Positions 34,330 through 42,032 of a DNA stretch of 54,406 nt are shown here, piece after piece. The DNA comes from Dietzia massiliensis (GTDB lineage: Bacteria > Actinomycetota > Actinomycetes > Mycobacteriales > Mycobacteriaceae): assembly GCF_018390595.1 (NCBI RefSeq), contig NZ_JAHBAV010000021.1, positions 1 through 54,406 of the forward strand. The letters run 5' to 3'. Position 1 is the first letter of the stretch. Every line of letters starts with the position of its first letter. The position numbers and the translations under genes were made by a program. The notes under the pieces are model-generated. The model did no database searches, was not told the DNA's origin, and worked only from the letters and a program-made list of their open reading frames with translations.

Positions 34330-34371
34330 ACCCTATCGCCCCTCAGCGGGGAGCGCCACACACACGTTCGA
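34330..34371 (-). promoter_or_regulatory. lexA promoter with degenerate SOS box
   Basis: On the minus strand TAGGGT (34330-34335) lies 8 nt before the lexA ATG. Upstream, TCGAAC-GTGT-GTGTGG (34356-34371) keeps one perfect half-site of the LexA consensus and three of six bases in the other. It overlaps the -35 position, as expected for weak autoregulation. Confidence 0.55.
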
Positions 34372-34396
34372 AGTTTTTCGTCGCGGAATGGTGACC

Positions 34397-34419
34397 TTGT
34401 CGGAGTCGCGTGATACAAC
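34397..34419 (+). promoter_or_regulatory. PafBC (RecA-NDp) type promoter for the lexA-divergent gene
   Basis: TTGTCGGAG, 8 nt, TACAAC closely matches the mycobacterial pattern TTGTCRgtg-N8-TAnnnT; only the last -10 base differs. The predicted transcription start is near 34426. Confidence 0.65.
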
Positions 34420-34436
34420 TCTAGGCGTATCGGGAT

Positions 34437-34452
34437 TCGAACAGACGTACAC
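34437..34452 (+). promoter_or_regulatory. SOS box for the lexA-divergent gene
   Basis: TCGAAC-AGAC-GTACAC has one perfect LexA half-site and three of six matches in the other. It would lie just downstream of the predicted start site, where a bound repressor blocks elongation. Confidence 0.55.
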
Positions 34453-34467
34453 AGAAATCCATACGGT

Positions 34468-34488
34468 TGTGCGAATCCGCTTCGCACA
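34468..34488 (+). other. Hairpin in the 5' leader of the lexA-divergent gene
   Basis: TGTGCGAA and TTCGCACA form a perfect 8-bp stem with a 5-nt loop, ending 22 nt before the ATG and upstream of the GGGAG ribosome-binding site. It may stabilise the leader or act as another protein-binding palindrome. Confidence 0.6.
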
Positions 34489-34510
34489 TCTTATCGAGCA
34501 GGGAGTGGAC

Positions 34511-34960
34511 ATGACCATTCTGGAGATGCACTCGCACACCGACTCCACCGCGCGCTGGACGGAGATCTGCGCGGCAGAACACCGCGCTCCCGCACCGAGC
34601 GCGGACGGTGTCCGCCGGGATCCCGACCGGTCCGGTGAGCGTCAGGCCCGTGGGCGTACCGGGACCCGACCCGGCGCGCGGCCGGTGGGCCGTCGCGACT
34701 CCGCCTCGCCCAACCGCGGCGCCTCCGCCGACCGGGTCGCGACCCTCGCACCGGCGCCCTCCCGCACACCGGCTCCGCGGCGGATCGTCCAGGCCCGCCC
34801 GGTGGCGTCCGACAGTGTGCGCGCCTGCCGCGTCGAGTCGTCGGCTCCGACCCGTGTCGTCGATGACGTGCCCGCCTGGGCACTCTTGGCCTGCGGCATC
34901 GCCTTCGGGATACTCATGCTCCTGGCCGTGGCGTTCCTCGGCGGGCCCGCCTACGCGTGA
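34511..34960 (+). CDS. Small SOS-type membrane protein divergent from lexA (DivS/ChiZ position)
   Basis: 149 aa. A long basic, Arg/Pro/Ala-rich cytoplasmic region (about 1-120) is followed by one transmembrane helix at the very end (WALLACGIAFGILMLLAVAFLGG). The gene divergent from lexA in mycobacteria (Rv2719c/ChiZ) and corynebacteria (DivS) is a damage-induced cell-division inhibitor with a similar basic region and single helix, but Rv2719c carries a C-terminal LysM domain that is absent here. GGGAG precedes the ATG. The SOS and PafBC-type sites upstream support a damage response; the division-inhibitor role is inferred. Confidence 0.75.
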   Translation: MTILEMHSHTDSTARWTEICAAEHRAPAPSADGVRRDPDRSGERQARGRTGTRPGARPVGRRDSASPNRGASADRVATLAPAPSRTPAPRRIVQARPVASDSVRACRVESSAPTRVVDDVPAWALLACGIAFGILMLLAVAFLGGPAYA

Positions 34961-34977
34961 CCGGCGCACCTGCCTCC

Positions 34978-34983
34978 TAGAAT
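34978..34983 (+). promoter_or_regulatory. Possible -10 element for nrdR
   Basis: TAGAAT is a strong -10-like hexamer 88 nt before the nrdR ATG, in the gap after the small SOS gene. No well-spaced -35 was found. Confidence 0.35.
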
Positions 34984-35071
34984 GAGTCGGGGACGGTGGT
35001 CAATCGTCCCCGCGTCCCGTGGTCCACGTCCCGGGAGGCGTGAAGTCCGGTCGACGAAGGGCCACACGGGA

Positions 35072-35527
35072 ATGTACTGCCCTACATGCCACAACGAGGA
35101 CTCCCGGGTGATCGACTCACGATCGGTCGACGAGGGTCAGGCCATCCGGCGCCGCCGGGAGTGCCCGGAGTGCGGGCACCGGTTCACGACGCTCGAGACG
35201 CCACTGCTGACGGTCCTCAAACGCAACGGTGTCACCGAGGCCTTCAGTCGCGACAAGGTGGTCCGGGGAGTTCGCCGCGCCTGCCAAGGCCGGTCCATTG
35301 ATGAGGACGCCCTGCGGCGCCTCGCCCAGCAGGTCGAGGACACAGTCCGCGCACGTGGCGCGTCCGAGGTGCCCGCCCACGAGATCGGTCTCGCGATCCT
35401 CGGCCCCCTCCAGGACCTCGACGAGGTGGGCTACCTACGCTTCGCCTCCGTTTACAAGCAGTTCAGCTCGGCCGACGATTTCGAACGCGAGATCATCGCA
35501 CTCAGAGACCGCCGCGCGAGCCGCTGA
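35072..35527 (+). CDS. nrdR: Transcriptional repressor NrdR
   Basis: 151 aa. The N-terminal zinc ribbon has Cys3-xx-Cys6 ([17 protein letters not shown]) and Cys31-xx-Cys34 ([11 protein letters not shown]). An ATP-cone follows ([26 protein letters not shown]), then [14 protein letters not shown]. NrdR senses ATP/dATP and represses ribonucleotide reductase genes. ATG 35072 gives the invariant MYCP start. The gene faces hrpA, whose stop is 32 nt away; no clear terminator was seen between them. Confidence 0.97.
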   Translation: MYCPTCHNEDSRVIDSRSVDEGQAIRRRRECPECGHRFTTLETPLLTVLKRNGVTEAFSRDKVVRGVRRACQGRSIDEDALRRLAQQVEDTVRARGASEVPAHEIGLAILGPLQDLDEVGYLRFASVYKQFSSADDFEREIIALRDRRASR

Positions 35528-35559
35528 GCCGCCGCGCGAACGTCTGACCCGCCGGGCGC

Positions 35560-38500
35560 TCAACGCCGGGCGCGGGGAGCGAGCGCGTTCGCGACCGCCT
35601 TGTCGATGCGCTCGGCCGAGACCGGACGGGCCGTTCCGAGAGACTGGGCGAACAGCCCCACCCTGTACTCGGCCAGCAACCACCGCAGCTCGCGCGACGA
35701 GCGCGCGCCGCCGGGCCGACGACGCAGAGCCGCGCACGCCTCCTCGACGCTTGCCTCCGACCGCGCCAACCGGGCTGTCAGCTCCCGATGCCGCGCGGGG
35801 GACTTCTCCGCCAGGTCGAGTCGCACACCGACCGCCTTCACGTGCCGCTCCAGGTGCGGCAGCACGTCGACCGGATGACGCGCCAGGAAACCCTTACCCA
35901 CGAGGAACTCCAGTGATGGGACGACCGCCTCGGCGACCTCGGCAGGGGCCTCCGCCACACGCACGGACACCTCCTGCGCCGCCACCAACGCCGGCACGAC
36001 CGTCGAGATCGCCGACGCCACAGCCCCCGGCACCTCCGCCCTGGCGGCGTCCCGCAGCTCGGTGAACTCCGCCACCGTCAGCACCGGCACACCCTTTCGT
36101 CGGGCGATGATACTGCCGCACGCCGCCAGGGCGGCGTCCGAGACCAGTGCCTCGACGCCCCCGTGCGGGTACTGGGTCAGGGCCAGTCGCTGCTCGACCG
36201 GGCGGCCTCGCAGGATCGAGGAGGCGGAGACGAGGTCGGACGATATGAGCGTGAGCACGGCCGACGCCTGCCTGGTCCGGCGTTCCTCCTCCGTCGCGCA
36301 CGCGACCCGGTGGATGCCGTCCGCGTCGACGCGCAGGGCGGGGTAGACCGTCACCTCCACACCGTCCACCGTGCCGGTGACCGACGGGGCGAGATCTCCG
36401 ATGGTGTCGGCACTCCACTGGCGGAACGGCCCGTCGTCGGGCACGAGCCGGGTGTTGAGGGTGTCGCGCACCTTGTCCTGCAAACGCGTCCGCAGCGCCG
36501 CCAAATCCGTTCCGGACGCGACGACCTTCTCGCCGTCGACCACCTCGAACCGCACCCGCAGATGATCGGGGAGCTGCGTGGGGTCGAACTCCCGCGGGTC
36601 GACCGTCGTCCCGATCCGCGCGGACAGCGCCTGTGCCAGGGCCACCGGCAGAGGAGCGGAGCGCGGGGTGACGTCCCGGGCGAGCAGGGCGGCGTATTCC
36701 GCGGGCGGCGAGCAGAGCCGCCGGAGGTACTTGGGAAGGGTACGCAGCATCTCCGTGTAGAGCTCTTCGCGGAGACCGGGGACCAGCCACTCGAAACCGG
36801 CGGTGGTCACCGAGGACAGCTGGGGTAGCGGGATGCGGACGGTGATGCCGTCGGCGTCGACGCCCGGATCGAACTCGTAGCGCAACTCGAATCGGCGGTC
36901 GCCCTGCTGCCAGAACGGCGGGAAGTCGCCGGCGTCGGGGGCGGCCTCCGAGGTGCGGATGTCGGCGGGGGTCAGCCGGATCGAGTCCGGATCGCGGTGG
37001 CCGCGCTTCTTCCACCACGACTCGAGGTGACGGCCGGAGGTGATGTCGCCGGGGAGCCGCTCGAGGTAGAACGCCACCAGGGCCTCGTCGTCGATCACCA
37101 GGTCACGGCGACGGCTGCGGGTCTCCAGCTCCCTCGCCTGCGCCACGGCCTCGGCGTTCTCACGGATGACCGGCACGCGCGTGTCGAGGCGGCCCTCGAC
37201 GATCCCGTGGCGGACGAGCATCTCCCGCGCCAGGGGAGCGTCCACCCGGGACAGCAGCACGCGGCGTGCCTCCACGACCGTCAGCCCCAGCAGGAGCACC
37301 TTCTCGTAGGCCATGGCGGCGCCGCGGGCGTCCGACCAGTGCGGCTCGGAGTACTGCGTGCGGGTGAGGTGGCCGCCGAGCTGCTCGATCCACGCTGGGT
37401 CGATGCGCGCCACGTCGCGGGCCCACAGCCGTGAGGTCTCCACGAGCTCGGACGCCATGACCCACCGCGGTGGCTTACGGGCCAGGTCCGAGCCGGGGAA
37501 GATCTGGAAGCGGATGCCGCGCGTGCCCCGGAACTCGCGGGCGTCCTCCTCGCGCATGCCGACGTTGGTGAGCAGGCCCGTGAGGATCGCCTTGTGCAGG
37601 TCGTCCTCGGAGGCCTGGCCCGACGGCGGGTGCCAGCCGCGTTCGCGACACATGCTCCGCAGCTGGGCGTTGAGGTCCTGCCACTCGCGGATGCGCAGCC
37701 AGTGCAGGTACTCCGCCTTGCACATCTTGCGGAACGCACTGCCGGAGAGCTCGCGGCGCTGCTCGGTGATGTAGCGCCAGAGGTTGAGGTATCCTAGGAA
37801 GTCGGAGGTCTTGTCGGTGAAGCGCCGGTGGAACTGGTCGGCCTTGTCCCGCTCCTCCGCGGGCCGCTCCCGGACGTCCTGCACGGTGAGGGCGGCGACC
37901 ACCACGAGCACGTCCCCCAGCGCCCCGTTGCGGTGGCCCTCCACGACCATCCGGGCCAGTCGTGGGTCGAGGGGGAGCGCGGCCATGTCGCGGCCCACCT
38001 CGGTCAGGCGCGGGCGCTCGTCGTCGTCGACCGTCAACGCCCCCAGCTCGGTGAGCAGGGTCATGCCGTCGCGGACCGCCTTGCGGTCCGGCGGCTCGAC
38101 GAAGGGGAAGTCGTCGACGGGACCGAGGTCGAGATCCGCCATCGACAGGATCACCGAGGCGAGGTTGGTGCGCAGGATCTCGGGGTCGGTGAACTCCGGT
38201 CGTGCCTCGAAGTCCTCCTCCGAGTACAGGCGGATGCAGATGCCGTCGGCCACGCGACCGCATCGCCCGGCCCGCTGCGCGGCGGAGGCCTGCGAGACCG
38301 GCTCGATCGGCAGCCGCTGGACCTTGGTGCGGGTGGAGTACCGCGAGATGCGCGCCAGGCCGGTGTCCACCACGTAGCGGATGCCGGGGACGGTCACCGA
38401 CGTCTCGGCGATGTTGGTCGACAGCACCACGCGCCGGGTGGAGTGGGCGCGGAAGGCGCGCTGCTGTTCGGCGGCGGTGAGGCGGGCGAACAGCGGGAAG

Positions 38501-39474
38501 ATCTCGGTGCGCGGGAACTTCCGACCGCGCAGCACCTCCTCCGCGTCGCGGATCTCGCGCTCGCCGGACAGGAACACCAGGACGTCGCCGTCGTCCTCGC
38601 GCAGCAGTTCGGCCACGGCGTCGGCGAGCGCGTCGAGGGGGTCCAGGTCGATCACCCGGTCCCCGTGCTCGACCTGGAGCGGTCGGTACCGGATCTCCAC
38701 GGGGTAGGTGCGTCCGGAGACCTCGATGACCGGGGCGGGGCGACCGTCGGGTCCCGCGAAGTGCCGGGCGAACCGTTCGGGGTCGATGGTCGCGGAGGTG
38801 ATGACGAGCTTGAGGTCCGGGCGCCTCGGGAGGATCTGCTTGAGGTAACCCAGGAGGAAGTCGATGTTGAGGCTGCGTTCGTGGGCCTCGTCGATGATGA
38901 TCGTGTCGTAGGCGCGGAGCAGCCGGTCGCGGCGGATCTCCGCGAGCAGGACGCCGTCGGTCATGAGCTTGACCGAGGTGTCGGGTCCGGTGCGGTCGTC
39001 GAAGCGCACGGCGGAGCCGACGGGGCCGCCGATCTCCACGCCGAGTTCGTCCGCGATCCTCTCGGCCACGGACCGGGCGGCGAGGCGCCGCGGTTGGGTG
39101 TGGCCGATCATCCCGCGCACGCCGCGCCCGAGTTCGAGGCAGATCTTGGGGATCTGGGTGGTCTTGCCCGAGCCGGTCTCACCGGCGATCACGACCACCT
39201 GGTTCTCGCGGATGGCCTCCGCGATCTCGTCCTTCCGCGCGCTGACGGGGAGCTGTTCGGGGTACTCGGGGGCGGGGATCGCCTCGGCGCGCCGCCGGAC
39301 GCGCTCGGCGGCCTCGTCGACGCGGCGGGTGAGGTCGTCGAGCTGGTCGGCGCGGGCCCGGCGGATCCGGGAGCGGAGCCGGTGCGCGTCGAGAGTGCCG
39401 ACCTCGTCGAGCCGGACGAGCAGATCGTGGCGGGCCCGGCGGAGCTCGGGTGGGGCTGAGGTGGACGAGGGCAT
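35560..39474 (-). CDS. hrpA: ATP-dependent RNA helicase HrpA
   Basis: 1304 aa, full length for HrpA. Motif I GETGSGKTTQIPKI, motif Ia TQPRRLAARSVAERI, motif II DEAH in IIDEAHERSLNIDFLLGYL, motif III SATID, motif V STNIAETSVTVPGIRYVVDTG-like block and motif VI QRAGRCGRV are all present. Helicase-associated and OB-fold parts follow, then the long DUF3418 C-terminal region (from about residue 650). HrpA unwinds RNA and in E. coli rescues collided ribosomes. A TATCCT hexamer lies 10 nt before the ATG on the minus strand. Confidence 0.95.
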   Translation of the reverse strand: MPSSTSAPPELRRARHDLLVRLDEVGTLDAHRLRSRIRRARADQLDDLTRRVDEAAERVRRRAEAIPAPEYPEQLPVSARKDEIAEAIRENQVVVIAGETGSGKTTQIPKICLELGRGVRGMIGHTQPRRLAARSVAERIADELGVEIGGPVGSAVRFDDRTGPDTSVKLMTDGVLLAEIRRDRLLRAYDTIIIDEAHERSLNIDFLLGYLKQILPRRPDLKLVITSATIDPERFARHFAGPDGRPAPVIEVSGRTYPVEIRYRPLQVEHGDRVIDLDPLDALADAVAELLREDDGDVLVFLSGEREIRDAEEVLRGRKFPRTEIFPLFARLTAAEQQRAFRAHSTRRVVLSTNIAETSVTVPGIRYVVDTGLARISRYSTRTKVQRLPIEPVSQASAAQRAGRCGRVADGICIRLYSEEDFEARPEFTDPEILRTNLASVILSMADLDLGPVDDFPFVEPPDRKAVRDGMTLLTELGALTVDDDERPRLTEVGRDMAALPLDPRLARMVVEGHRNGALGDVLVVVAALTVQDVRERPAEERDKADQFHRRFTDKTSDFLGYLNLWRYITEQRRELSGSAFRKMCKAEYLHWLRIREWQDLNAQLRSMCRERGWHPPSGQASEDDLHKAILTGLLTNVGMREEDAREFRGTRGIRFQIFPGSDLARKPPRWVMASELVETSRLWARDVARIDPAWIEQLGGHLTRTQYSEPHWSDARGAAMAYEKVLLLGLTVVEARRVLLSRVDAPLAREMLVRHGIVEGRLDTRVPVIRENAEAVAQARELETRSRRRDLVIDDEALVAFYLERLPGDITSGRHLESWWKKRGHRDPDSIRLTPADIRTSEAAPDAGDFPPFWQQGDRRFELRYEFDPGVDADGITVRIPLPQLSSVTTAGFEWLVPGLREELYTEMLRTLPKYLRRLCSPPAEYAALLARDVTPRSAPLPVALAQALSARIGTTVDPREFDPTQLPDHLRVRFEVVDGEKVVASGTDLAALRTRLQDKVRDTLNTRLVPDDGPFRQWSADTIGDLAPSVTGTVDGVEVTVYPALRVDADGIHRVACATEEERRTRQASAVLTLISSDLVSASSILRGRPVEQRLALTQYPHGGVEALVSDAALAACGSIIARRKGVPVLTVAEFTELRDAARAEVPGAVASAISTVVPALVAAQEVSVRVAEAPAEVAEAVVPSLEFLVGKGFLARHPVDVLPHLERHVKAVGVRLDLAEKSPARHRELTARLARSEASVEEACAALRRRPGGARSSRELRWLLAEYRVGLFAQSLGTARPVSAERIDKAVANALAPRARR

Positions 39475-39543
39475 GGTGCCCGCCAGGATATCGGCACACG
39501 GGCCGCGTCGGCCGGACGGCGTCGGCAGTCGTCGGCGGCGTCG

Positions 39544-39732
39544 TCAGCCGCCGGGGGCGTCGCGCCGGGCCTGGATACGCGTGTAGCGCTCGTGGAGTCG
39601 TTCGCGGATCTCGTCCGGCTCATAGGAGCGGCGGCGTCGTTCGGACCGGGCGGCGAGGATCCCGGAGGCGGCGACACCCGCCAGTCCGGCCGCACCGATC
39701 ATCTTGAGCCACTGTCGTCCCCGGGGAGCCAT
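39544..39732 (-). CDS. Small membrane protein of unknown function
   Basis: 62 aa. A short basic N-terminus (APRGRQWLKM), one hydrophobic helix (IGAAGLAGVAASGILAA) and a charged cytoplasmic tail (RSERRRRSYEPDEIRERLHERYTRI). The ATG at 39732 is preceded 7 nt upstream by TAGGCT on the minus strand (39740-39745), consistent with a leaderless mRNA. Longer in-frame starts run into the divergent gene and are rejected. No family recognised. Confidence 0.7.
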   Translation of the reverse strand: MAPRGRQWLKMIGAAGLAGVAASGILAARSERRRRSYEPDEIRERLHERYTRIQARRDAPGG

Positions 39733-39739
39733 GTGGTCG

Positions 39740-39745
39740 AGCCTA
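39740..39745 (-). promoter_or_regulatory. Candidate -10 element for the 62-aa membrane protein
   Basis: On the minus strand TAGGCT ends 7 nt before the ATG at 39732. Confidence 0.4.
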
Positions 39746-39781
39746 GGCCGACCGGCCCGGCCGCCCTGGCAGGATCGCCCC

Positions 39782-40543
39782 ATGGACATCGACACCGTGC
39801 CCCTGGCCGCGGCGGCCGACCGTACACGCACCGGGGACCTGTGGCTGTTCCGCGGCCGGACGACGGCGGACCGGCTCATCCAGACGCTGACCAACGCGCC
39901 GGTCAACCACGTGGGGGTCGCGGTGGTGCTCGAGGACATGCCGCCCCTGATGTGGCACGCGGAGATGGGCAGGGCGCTGCCGGACGTGTGGACGGGCCGC
40001 CGCCAGCGGGGGGTGCAGTTGCACGACCTCGAGGCCGCGGTGCGTCAGTGGACGGGCCCGTACGGGCAGCGGGCGTGGTTCCGGCAGATCTCGCCGGAGG
40101 TCGGCACGGTGCAGGAGGAGGCGCTGTTGGAGATGATCGCGCGCCTGGACGGCGTGTCGTTCCCGTCGGCGGGGCGCCTCACCGCGCGGTGGGCGCGGGG
40201 ACGCTGGGCGTCGCGGGGCCGACGGTCGTCGGGCGGGGTCGCGACCGGGAGGCCGCGCGTGGTGTCGGGGGACGACGACGAGGTGGGCGGCGGCCGGCTC
40301 CGGGGCCTGGTCCCGCGGCGCGGGCGGGTCTCGCCCGGTCCCGCGATGCGCATGGAGGCGGCATACTGCGCGGAGGTCGTGGGCCTGACCCTGGAGGCGA
40401 TGGGCGTGCTCCGGCCCGCCGGCGACGCCAGTTGGTACGACCCGGGGAGGTTCTGGAGCGGGGACGACCTGCCCCTCGCGCCGGGCTGGGACTACGGACG
40501 GGAGATCGCCGTGACGGTCAACCCCCCAGGATCGCCTCGCTGA
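39782..40543 (+). CDS. Permuted NlpC/P60-like (YiiX/YaeF-type) protein
   Basis: 253 aa. GDLWLFRGRTTADRLIQTLTNAPVNHVGVAVV places a conserved His near residue 44, and AAYCAEVVGLTLEAMGV puts a Cys near residue 198. This His-before-Cys order is typical of the permuted papain-like NlpC/P60 superfamily, whose members cleave amide or ester bonds. No signal peptide is seen, so the substrate may be intracellular. An Arg/Gly-rich insert (about 140-185) interrupts the fold. The last 26 nt overlap the convergent TrkA gene. The family assignment is by motif order only. Confidence 0.6.
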   Translation: MDIDTVPLAAAADRTRTGDLWLFRGRTTADRLIQTLTNAPVNHVGVAVVLEDMPPLMWHAEMGRALPDVWTGRRQRGVQLHDLEAAVRQWTGPYGQRAWFRQISPEVGTVQEEALLEMIARLDGVSFPSAGRLTARWARGRWASRGRRSSGGVATGRPRVVSGDDDEVGGGRLRGLVPRRGRVSPGPAMRMEAAYCAEVVGLTLEAMGVLRPAGDASWYDPGRFWSGDDLPLAPGWDYGREIAVTVNPPGSPR

Positions 40544-41273
40544 CGTCGGCCTCGACCGCCTCGGGGGCCACCACGAGCAGTTCGTCACCGGGCTCGAACG
40601 GCACGTCGGGTTCGGGGACGATCACCCGCCCGCCGCGCAGGATCGCCACGAGGGCGGCGTCGCGAGGTATCCGCACTCGGGACACGGGGCGTCCGGCCAG
40701 CGGGGTCTGCGGGGGCAGCGTCACGCTGACGAGGTTCGCGCCGCCGCGACGCAGCGTCATGAGCCGGACGACGTCGCCGACGGACACCGCCTCCTCGACG
40801 ACCGAGACGATCAGTCGGGGGGTGGAGACCGCCACGTCGACCCCCCAGCGGTCGTCGAAGAGCCACTCGTTGCGGGGGTCGTTGACCCGGGCCACGACGC
40901 GGGCGACGGCGAACTCGGTCTTGGCGAGCAGGCTCACCACCAGATTGGCCTTGTCGTCCCCGGTCGCGGCGACGACGACGTCGGCCTCCTCGATGCGGAG
41001 CCGCTCGAGGACGCTGAGCTCGCACGCGTCCCCGACCTGCTGGTCGGCGTCCTCGAGCGGGTCGGCGGAGAACACGCTGGAACGCTTGTCGATCAGGGTC
41101 ACCGTGTGGCCGCCCGCGAGCAACTCCCGCGCGATGGACCGTCCGACGACCCCGGCACCGGCCACGACGACCCGCATCGAACTGGTCCGGAACGCCCGGG
41201 ACGGGGCCTCGGCGAGCAGGCCGGAGCCGTCGGCGTAGTCGTCGACCGAGGGGTCGGGAGTCGGGTCAGGCAT
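40518..41273 (-). CDS. TrkA-family potassium uptake regulatory protein (CeoC-like)
   Basis: 251 aa. After about 30 variable residues an RCK N-terminal NAD-binding domain begins (MRVVVAGAGVVGRSIARELL; DACELSVLERLRIEEADVVVAATGDDKANLV), followed by an RCK_C domain (about 165-250: VSVTLPPQTPLAGRPVSRVRIPRDAALVAILRGG). Such proteins gate potassium channels or transporters by binding NAD(H), ATP or c-di-AMP. ATG 41273 overlaps the end of the upstream trkA-like gene by 8 bp. In M. tuberculosis the same pair is ceoB-ceoC. Confidence 0.92.
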   Translation of the reverse strand: MPDPTPDPSVDDYADGSGLLAEAPSRAFRTSSMRVVVAGAGVVGRSIARELLAGGHTVTLIDKRSSVFSADPLEDADQQVGDACELSVLERLRIEEADVVVAATGDDKANLVVSLLAKTEFAVARVVARVNDPRNEWLFDDRWGVDVAVSTPRLIVSVVEEAVSVGDVVRLMTLRRGGANLVSVTLPPQTPLAGRPVSRVRIPRDAALVAILRGGRVIVPEPDVPFEPGDELLVVAPEAVEADVSEAILGG

Positions 41274-41928
41274 CGGAGGATCCTCGCTGCAGCAGGTCCT
41301 CCAGGCCGCGCACCGCCTCCGAGGGCACGGCGAGGTGGAGGACGTCGTCGGACTGGACGAGCGTGTTCCGGTCCGGGATGCGGCACTCGCCGAAGCGGGT
41401 GACCGCGGCGGCGCGGCCACCGACCTCCGCGGCGAGCCGGTCGACGGGCAGGCCCACCCATCCTGGCGGGGCGTCGAGTGCCACCAGGGAGACCGTGTCG
41501 GTCTGGTCCCTCCACTCCACCGGACTCGTCGCGGCGGTGATGTACCGGACGAGCCGGCCGGTCGCCCAGGGGACGGTGGTGACGGTCGGGATACCCAGAC
41601 GCTCGTAGACCTCGGCCCGGCCGGCGTCGTAGATGCGGGCGATCACGCGCTCGACACCGAAGGTCTCGCGGGCCACCCTGGCCGCGATGATGTTGGAGTT
41701 GTCCCCCGAGGACACGGCGGCGAACGCGTCGGCGCCCACCAGCCCGGCGTCGGTGAGCACCGCCCGGTCGAACCCCTGGCCGGTGACGGTTTCACCGCCG
41801 AACCCCTCGGGCAGCCGGGCGAAGGCCGCGGAGTCGCGGTCGATCACCACCACCGCGTGGCCGGCGGCGTCGAGCTCGGCGGACAACGCCGCCCCGACAC
41901 GGCCACAGCCCATGACGACGACCCTCAT
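41266..41928 (-). CDS. TrkA-family potassium uptake regulatory protein (CeoB-like)
   Basis: 220 aa. RCK_N with the Rossmann motif MRVVVMGCGRVGAALSAEL, the acidic strand end VVIDRD and GADAFAAVSSGDNSNIIAARVA; RCK_C from about residue 135 (DTVSLVALDAPPGWVGLPVDRLA). It would pair with the downstream RCK protein to control potassium import. GGGAGGAG lies about 10 nt before the ATG at 41928. The gene diverges from a KimA-like potassium transporter, which strengthens the potassium assignment. Confidence 0.92.
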   Translation of the reverse strand: MRVVVMGCGRVGAALSAELDAAGHAVVVIDRDSAAFARLPEGFGGETVTGQGFDRAVLTDAGLVGADAFAAVSSGDNSNIIAARVARETFGVERVIARIYDAGRAEVYERLGIPTVTTVPWATGRLVRYITAATSPVEWRDQTDTVSLVALDAPPGWVGLPVDRLAAEVGGRAAAVTRFGECRIPDRNTLVQSDDVLHLAVPSEAVRGLEDLLQRGSSDA

Positions 41929-41974
41929 CGCGAGTCCCACTCCTCCCGGCGCACGCTCGTACCCCAGGGACGTC

Positions 41975-42003
41975 ACGCTACTCACATCCGCGGATGCTGT
42001 CCG
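41975..42003 (-). promoter_or_regulatory. ceoBC promoter
   Basis: On the minus strand CGGACA (42003-41998), 17 nt and TAGCGT (41980-41975) form a plausible SigA promoter with a leader of about 40 nt. Its spacer contains the palindrome at 41985-41996. Confidence 0.5.
41985..41996. promoter_or_regulatory. 12-bp perfect palindrome in the ceoBC/kimA intergenic region
   Basis: CATCCGCGGATG is a perfect palindrome. It lies between the -35 and -10 hexamers of the ceoBC promoter and about 37-48 nt upstream of the predicted kimA start, so one bound protein could affect both units. Confidence 0.45.
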
Positions 42004-42020
42004 CCGCGGCGCGCGGGTCC

Positions 42021-42026
42021 TACGAT
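42021..42026 (+). promoter_or_regulatory. Candidate -10 element for leaderless kimA-like gene
   Basis: TACGAT ends 6 nt before the GTG at 42033 and decides that start over GTG 42027 and the more distant ATG at 41994. Confidence 0.5.
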
Positions 42027-42032
42027 GTGTCG

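Noticed and set aside
37828..39459. 543-aa open frame on the plus strand opposite hrpA
   Set aside because: Antisense shadow of the helicase gene with biased composition.
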